In this document: positions 60,091 to 64,000 of the stretch, in pieces
Layout of the letters: every line of letters starts with the position of its first letter
How positions within the stretch are numbered: position 1 is the first letter of the stretch
From: Erwinia aphidicola
GTDB taxonomy: Bacteria > Pseudomonadota > Gammaproteobacteria > Enterobacterales > Enterobacteriaceae
Length of the DNA stretch: 64,000 bases
Assembly: GCF_024169515.1 (NCBI RefSeq)
Contig: NZ_JAMKCQ010000001.1
Location: 2,046,001 to 2,110,000, forward strand
Direction: 5' to 3'
The notes under the pieces: model-generated
Told to the model about the DNA's origin: nothing
Databases searched by the model: none
The model's input: only the letters and a program-made list of their open reading frames with translations
Translations under genes and position numbers: made by a program

Positions 60091-61434
60091 ATGACAGCTT
60101 TTACCTCTCTGGAAGCGTTTCTCACCTCTTTACAGCAGCGCGATCCGCATCAGCCAGAGTATCTGCAGGCGGTGCGCGAAGTATTCACCTCCCTGTGGCC
60201 ATTCCTCGAACAAAACCCTCACTATCAGCAGCAGGCGCTACTGGAGCGGCTGGTTGAGCCGGAGCGCGCTATTCAGTTCCGCGTGGCCTGGGTTGATGAT
60301 AAAGGCCAGGTACAGGTTAATCGTGCGTGGCGCGTGCAGTTCAGCTCGGCGATTGGTCCGTATAAAGGAGGGATGCGCTTTCATCCATCGGTAAATCTGT
60401 CGATCCTCAAGTTCCTCGGCTTCGAGCAGACCTTTAAAAATGCGCTGACGACGTTACCCATGGGCGGTGGCAAGGGCGGTTCTGACTTCAACCCGAAAGG
60501 GAAAAGTCACGGTGAAGTGATGCGCTTCTGTCAGGCGCTGATGACCGAACTGTATCGCCACCTTGGCCCGGATACCGACGTTCCGGCCGGGGATATCGGC
60601 GTGGGCGGGCGCGAAGTGGCATTTATGGCTGGGATGATGAAGAAGCTGTCGAATAACACCGCCTGCGTGTTCACCGGCAAAGGACTGTCGTTCGGCGGCA
60701 GTCTGATCCGCCCGGAAGCGACCGGCTATGGCCTGGTGTACTTTACCGACGCGATGCTGAAACGCCACGGTCTGGGCTTTGAGGGCAGCACGGTTGCCGT
60801 GTCCGGCGCGGGCAACGTGGCGCAGTATGCGATTGAAAAGGCGATGGCGCTGGGCGCGCGCGTGCTGACCGCGTCGGATTCACGCGGCACGGTAGTGGAT
60901 GAAGCGGGCTTTACGCCTGCGAGCCTGGCGCATCTGGCCGAGATCAAAAACGAACGATACGGCAGCGTGGAAGAGTATGCGCGCGAACGCAACCTGGTGT
61001 ATCTCGCCGGGCAGCAGCCGTGGAGCGTGCCGGTGGATATCGCGCTGCCGTGCGCCACGCAGAATGAGCTGGATCTACCTGCCGCCCGTCTGCTGATTGC
61101 CAATGGCGTAAAGGCGGTGGCGGAAGGTGCCAACATGCCAACCACCATCCAGGCGACCGATGCGTTTCTTGATGCGGGCGTGCTGTTTGCGCCCGGCAAG
61201 GCAGCGAATGCGGGCGGGGTGGCGACTTCCGGGCTGGAGATGGCGCAGAACGCCGCCCGTCTGAGCTGGAAGGCGGAGAAGGTCGATATCCGCCTGCAAC
61301 ATATCATGCTGGATATCCACCACGCCTGCGTGGAGCACGGCGGGGAGGGCAAGCAGACGCAGTATGTGCGCGGCGCCAACATTGCCGGATTCGTCAAAGT
61401 CGCCGACGCGATGCTGGCGCAGGGCGTGCTGTAA
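60091..61434 (+). CDS. gdhA: NADP-specific glutamate dehydrogenase
   Basis: GdhA makes glutamate from 2-oxoglutarate and ammonium with NADPH. The 447 residues equal E. coli. Visible are the substrate-site GPYKGGMRFHPSVN, the catalytic-lysine region LPMGGGKGGSDFNPKGKS (about residues 124-141), and the dinucleotide-binding VAVSGAGNVAQYAIEKA (about 236-252). It is followed by a 355-base gap filled by a tandem REP-like array. Its position after a YegS-type kinase differs from E. coli. Confidence 0.97.
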   Translation: MTAFTSLEAFLTSLQQRDPHQPEYLQAVREVFTSLWPFLEQNPHYQQQALLERLVEPERAIQFRVAWVDDKGQVQVNRAWRVQFSSAIGPYKGGMRFHPSVNLSILKFLGFEQTFKNALTTLPMGGGKGGSDFNPKGKSHGEVMRFCQALMTELYRHLGPDTDVPAGDIGVGGREVAFMAGMMKKLSNNTACVFTGKGLSFGGSLIRPEATGYGLVYFTDAMLKRHGLGFEGSTVAVSGAGNVAQYAIEKAMALGARVLTASDSRGTVVDEAGFTPASLAHLAEIKNERYGSVEEYARERNLVYLAGQQPWSVPVDIALPCATQNELDLPAARLLIANGVKAVAEGANMPTTIQATDAFLDAGVLFAPGKAANAGGVATSGLEMAQNAARLSWKAEKVDIRLQHIMLDIHHACVEHGGEGKQTQYVRGANIAGFVKVADAMLAQGVL

Positions 61435-61451
61435 GCGCGATAAACACCCGG

Positions 61452-61786
61452 CAGGGGCCGATCTTTTTCCGATCGGCCCGTCCCCATGTTGCACCGACGG
61501 GCGGACCGGAAAAGAGGGTCCGCCCCTACAAATAACGTGGTTCTCACCTGTAGGGGCCGATCCTCTTTACCGATCGGCCCTACCCATGTTGCCCCGACGG
61601 GCGGACCGGAAAAGAGGGTCCGCCCCTACAAATAACGTGGTTCTCACCTGTAGGGGCCGATCCTCTTTACCGATCGGCCCTACCCATGTTGCACCGACGG
61701 GCGGACCGGAAAAGAGGGTCCGCCCCTACAAAACAACGCGGTTCTCACCCGTAGGGGCCGATCCTCTTTTTCGATCGGCCGCCGGG
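61452..61786. repeat. Tandem BIME-like array, exact 100-bp period
   Basis: Alternating hairpins GTAGGGGCCGATC / GATCGGCCC and GGGCGGACC / GGTCCGCCCCTAC are repeated. The marker GCGGACCGGA starts at 61501, 61601 and 61701, an exact 100-bp period, with near-identical linkers (CAAATAACGTGGTTCTCACC). Three full inverted pairs are followed by a final half unit. Heads GTAG point outward in each pair. The array fills the gap between convergent gdhA and the permease gene. Confidence 0.93.
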
Positions 61787-61789
61787 CCA

Positions 61790-63187
61790 TTACAAAACCG
61801 TGGCGGTCTGCTGCTGCTCCCGGCGCTGCTTCACCCGCCAGAACCACGCCAGCAGGATAAACCACAGCGGCATTGCACAGAGCGCGCTCAGCGTATCCGG
61901 GTCAAACACCATCACCACCAGCGAGAACAGGAAAAACAGCAGGGTTAGCCAGCTCATCACAATCCCCGCCGGCATCTTAAACGTCGCGCGCTGGTGCAGT
62001 TGCGGGCAGCGCTTGCGGTACACCAGATAGGCCACCAGAATCATCCCCCAGCTGTAAATCACCAGGATTGCCGCCAGCGTCGACACCACGGTAAACAGCG
62101 TCATCACGTTCGGCACCAGGAACAGCAGCAGCGTCCCGCTTAACATGCAAAAGCAGGAGAACATCAGGCTGCGCACCGGAATGCGCGTGGTGCGCGACAG
62201 AATGCGGAACTGCCAGTGGGCGTGCTGCTCAACCGACAGGCCATAAAGCATGCGCGTGCTGGAGTAGACGCCGCTGTTGGCCGAGGACATCGCCGAGGTC
62301 AGGGCCACAAAGTTGATCACCGCGGCGGCGGCAGGCAGGCCCGCCTTGGCAAACAGCGTGACGAACGGGCTGGTCTCCGGCGAAATATGCTGCCACGAGG
62401 TCACCGCAATAATCACCACCATCGAAAGCACATAGAAGATGATGATGCGCAGCGGAATCGCCTTGATCGCCTTCGGCAGCACCGTCTGCGGCGATTTGGT
62501 TTCGGCGCTCATGGTGCCGAGCAGCTCAATACCGGTGTAGGAGAAAATCGCGATCTGGAAACCGGCAAAAAAGCCGACAATGCCGTGCGGCATAAACACC
62601 GCCGGGTCGCTGAGGTTATGCAGCGAGGCGGTCACGCCGTCCGGGGAGGTCCAGCCGGTTGCCACCATCCAGATGCCGGTGACAATCAGCGCCACAATGG
62701 CGATCACCTTAATAATCGCAAACCAGAATTCCGCCTCGCCAAACATTTTCACCGACAGCAGGTTAAACAGGCACAGCAACCCAAGGGTGAACAGCGCCGG
62801 TATCCACGGTGACAGCTGCGGTAGCCAGTACTGTACATAACCTCCGCACACCACCACATCGGCAATACAGGTCACCACCCAGCTCAGCCAGTAGGACCAG
62901 CCGAGGAAGAAGCTGGCCTTAGGGCCGAGATAGTCGGAAACGAAATCGGCGAAGGAGCGGTAATCGAGCTTTGTCAGCAGCACTTCACCCATCGCGCGCA
63001 TCACCATATACATAAAGAAGCCGACCACGATATAGGTGATAAGGATCGAGGTGCCGGAAACGGCGATGGTTTTGCCCGCGCCCATAAACAGCCCGGTGCC
63101 GATCGCACCGCCGAGGGAGATAAGCTGAATATGGCGTGAACTCAGGCCGCGATGCAGGTGTTGCTGCGCATCCGTTTGGTCAGACAT
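61790..63187 (-). CDS. APC-family amino acid permease, CycA-like
   Basis: A 465-residue permease with twelve hydrophobic segments. The family start HIQLISLGGAIGTGLFMGAGKTI (about 19-41) and CycA-like blocks (KMFGEAEFWFAIIKVIAIVALI, GFFAGFQIAIFSYTGIELLGT, SANSGVYSSTRMLYGL) point to the amino acid-polyamine-organocation family near CycA (D-serine/D-alanine/glycine). The substrate could be another amino acid, so no symbol is assigned. It is divergent from dld. Confidence 0.87.
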   Translation of the reverse strand: MSDQTDAQQHLHRGLSSRHIQLISLGGAIGTGLFMGAGKTIAVSGTSILITYIVVGFFMYMVMRAMGEVLLTKLDYRSFADFVSDYLGPKASFFLGWSYWLSWVVTCIADVVVCGGYVQYWLPQLSPWIPALFTLGLLCLFNLLSVKMFGEAEFWFAIIKVIAIVALIVTGIWMVATGWTSPDGVTASLHNLSDPAVFMPHGIVGFFAGFQIAIFSYTGIELLGTMSAETKSPQTVLPKAIKAIPLRIIIFYVLSMVVIIAVTSWQHISPETSPFVTLFAKAGLPAAAAVINFVALTSAMSSANSGVYSSTRMLYGLSVEQHAHWQFRILSRTTRIPVRSLMFSCFCMLSGTLLLFLVPNVMTLFTVVSTLAAILVIYSWGMILVAYLVYRKRCPQLHQRATFKMPAGIVMSWLTLLFFLFSLVVMVFDPDTLSALCAMPLWFILLAWFWRVKQRREQQQTATVL

Positions 63188-63388
63188 AGCATCCTCTCAA
63201 CATTGTATTATTAGCGGGCAAAACCACCCCTTCCCCATAGAAATATCAGGGCGTTACGAGCGCAGGAAGTCGGTAAGTGGGCATCATGCTGGCGCTGTGC
63301 TGTAACAAAGTCAACACAGTGTCATCCGTAATTATTCACTTTATGATCACATTCAACTTTTTGAAAAACAGAGGGAAATTTTTTTATA

Positions 63389-63425
63389 TGCATTTTTACT
63401 GCATATAAGTTGCATAAAATTGCGT
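63389..63425. promoter_or_regulatory. Phased TGCAT repeats between permease gene and dld
   Basis: TGCAT starts at 63389, 63400 and 63411, and TGCGT at 63421, spacing 11, 11 and 10 bp, so all copies face the same side of the helix. This is a candidate operator in the divergent control region, about 100 bp before dld and 200 bp before the permease. ArgR boxes use similar TGCAT half-sites, but the spacing does not fit a standard ArgR pair. Confidence 0.4.
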
Positions 63426-63524
63426 TATCTATACCAGAGTAAAAAGTTAACTAATTATTCATTCGTAAGCGGGTCAGGTACACTCGATGCGGCAAAAAAA
63501 TAAACGCTAAGGAGAGGCAAGAAG

Positions 63525-64000
63525 ATGCAACACGCTCTTACCCTGCAACAGCTGACCGACCTGGTCAGCGCCGATAATCTGATTACCGATAGCTACCAGA
63601 AAGCCTGGTACTGCAAAGGCTTTCGCGTCGGGCACGGTGATGCGCTGGCGGTGGTGCTGCCGGAAACGCTGCTGCAGCTGTGGCAGGTGCTGCAGGTGTG
63701 CCAGCAGGATGACTGCATAATTTTGATGCAGGCATCTAATACCGGGGTGACCGGCGGTTCAACGCCGCACGGTGATGACTACGATCGCCCGGTGATTATC
63801 GTCAGCACGCGCAAGATCAAAGGCGTGCAGGTGATTGATAATGCAGAGCAGATTATTGCCTTTCCCGGCAGCACCCTGACCGAGCTGGAAGCGGCGCTTG
63901 CCCCTTACAATAAGGAGCCGCATTCGGTGATCGGCTCCTCGTGCATTGGCGCGTCGGTGGTGGGCGGTATCTGTAATAATTCCGGCGGCTCGCTGCTGCA
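63525..64000 (+). CDS. dld: Quinone-dependent D-lactate dehydrogenase, 3' end cut by window edge
   Basis: Dld is a peripheral membrane flavoprotein oxidising D-lactate to pyruvate and passing electrons to quinone. The first 158 residues are present: a GFR-GDALAVVLPETLL opening, the FAD-binding stretch ILMQASNTGVTGGSTPHGDDYDRPVIIVSTRKI and EPHSVIGSSCIGASVVGGICNNSGGSLLQ, all matching E. coli Dld. The ATG at 63525 follows AAGGAGAGG. It is divergent from the CycA-like permease. The rest lies outside the window. Confidence 0.95.
   Translation, partial: MQHALTLQQLTDLVSADNLITDSYQKAWYCKGFRVGHGDALAVVLPETLLQLWQVLQVCQQDDCIILMQASNTGVTGGSTPHGDDYDRPVIIVSTRKIKGVQVIDNAEQIIAFPGSTLTELEAALAPYNKEPHSVIGSSCIGASVVGGICNNSGGSLL

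Overview
The window is a chromosomal segment of a gammaproteobacterium of the order Enterobacterales, most likely family Erwiniaceae (Erwinia/Pantoea type; genus inferred, not proven). Most proteins align nearly end to end with Escherichia coli proteins, and the gene order follows the E. coli 90-92 min region: aceBAK-iclR-metH-yjbB-lysC-pgi-yjbEFGH-psiE-malGFE/malK-lamB-malM-ubiCA-plsB-dgkA-lexA-dinF-yjbJ-zur-dusA-pspG-qorA-dnaB-tyrB-yjbQR-uvrA/ssb. No rRNA, tRNA, CRISPR array, intact insertion sequence or prophage was seen.

Layout. 1-5.6 kb: glyoxylate bypass (aceB, cut by the window edge, aceA, aceK) and its regulator iclR. 6-9.7 kb: metH, preceded by a dispersed repeat and followed by the tail of an Rpn-type transposase-like nuclease gene. 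10-15.5 kb: an accessory cassette absent from the E. coli order, with a GntR/UTRA regulator, two identical 12-bp operators, a binding protein, a small alkaline-phosphatase-superfamily hydrolase, two permeases and an ATPase. 15.6-22.2 kb: phosphate exporter yjbB, a BASS-family (PanS-like) transporter, lysC with a lysine riboswitch, and pgi. 22.3-26.7 kb: the yjbEFGH exopolysaccharide operon with a candidate RcsAB box. 27-35 kb: psiE and the divergent maltose regulon with CRP and MalT sites. 35-42.8 kb: ubiCA, plsB, dgkA, the LexA-controlled lexA-dinF, yjbJ and zur. 43-45.5 kb: a second accessory patch (TraF_2-type outer membrane protein, HigBA toxin-antitoxin, a gene remnant) at the 5' end of dusA. 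45.5-58.3 kb: dusA, sigma54-type pspG, qorA, dnaB, then an Lrp-type regulator and a YitT-type membrane protein where E. coli has alr, then tyrB, yjbQR, an alcohol dehydrogenase, and divergent uvrA/ssb. 58.4 kb to the end: a lipoprotein, a YegS-type lipid kinase, gdhA, a CycA-type permease and the start of dld, a rearrangement relative to E. coli.

The most distinctive non-coding feature is an abundant family of short palindromes, nearly all in gaps between genes and often headed by GTAG(GGG). They come in two designs: a GC-rich form centred on GCATGC, and a hairpin with a purine/pyrimidine-rich loop whose arms differ from copy to copy yet stay complementary. They occur singly, as inverted pairs, and as tandem arrays with exact 46-bp and 100-bp periods. 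They look like REP/BIME elements of a RAYT-type system, although no RAYT gene lies in the window.

The best candidate for a little-described system is the 10-15.5 kb cassette. It resembles 2-aminoethylphosphonate-type ABC importers but carries a 269-residue metal-dependent phosphodiesterase-like enzyme between binding protein and permeases, and has paired operators 73 bp apart.
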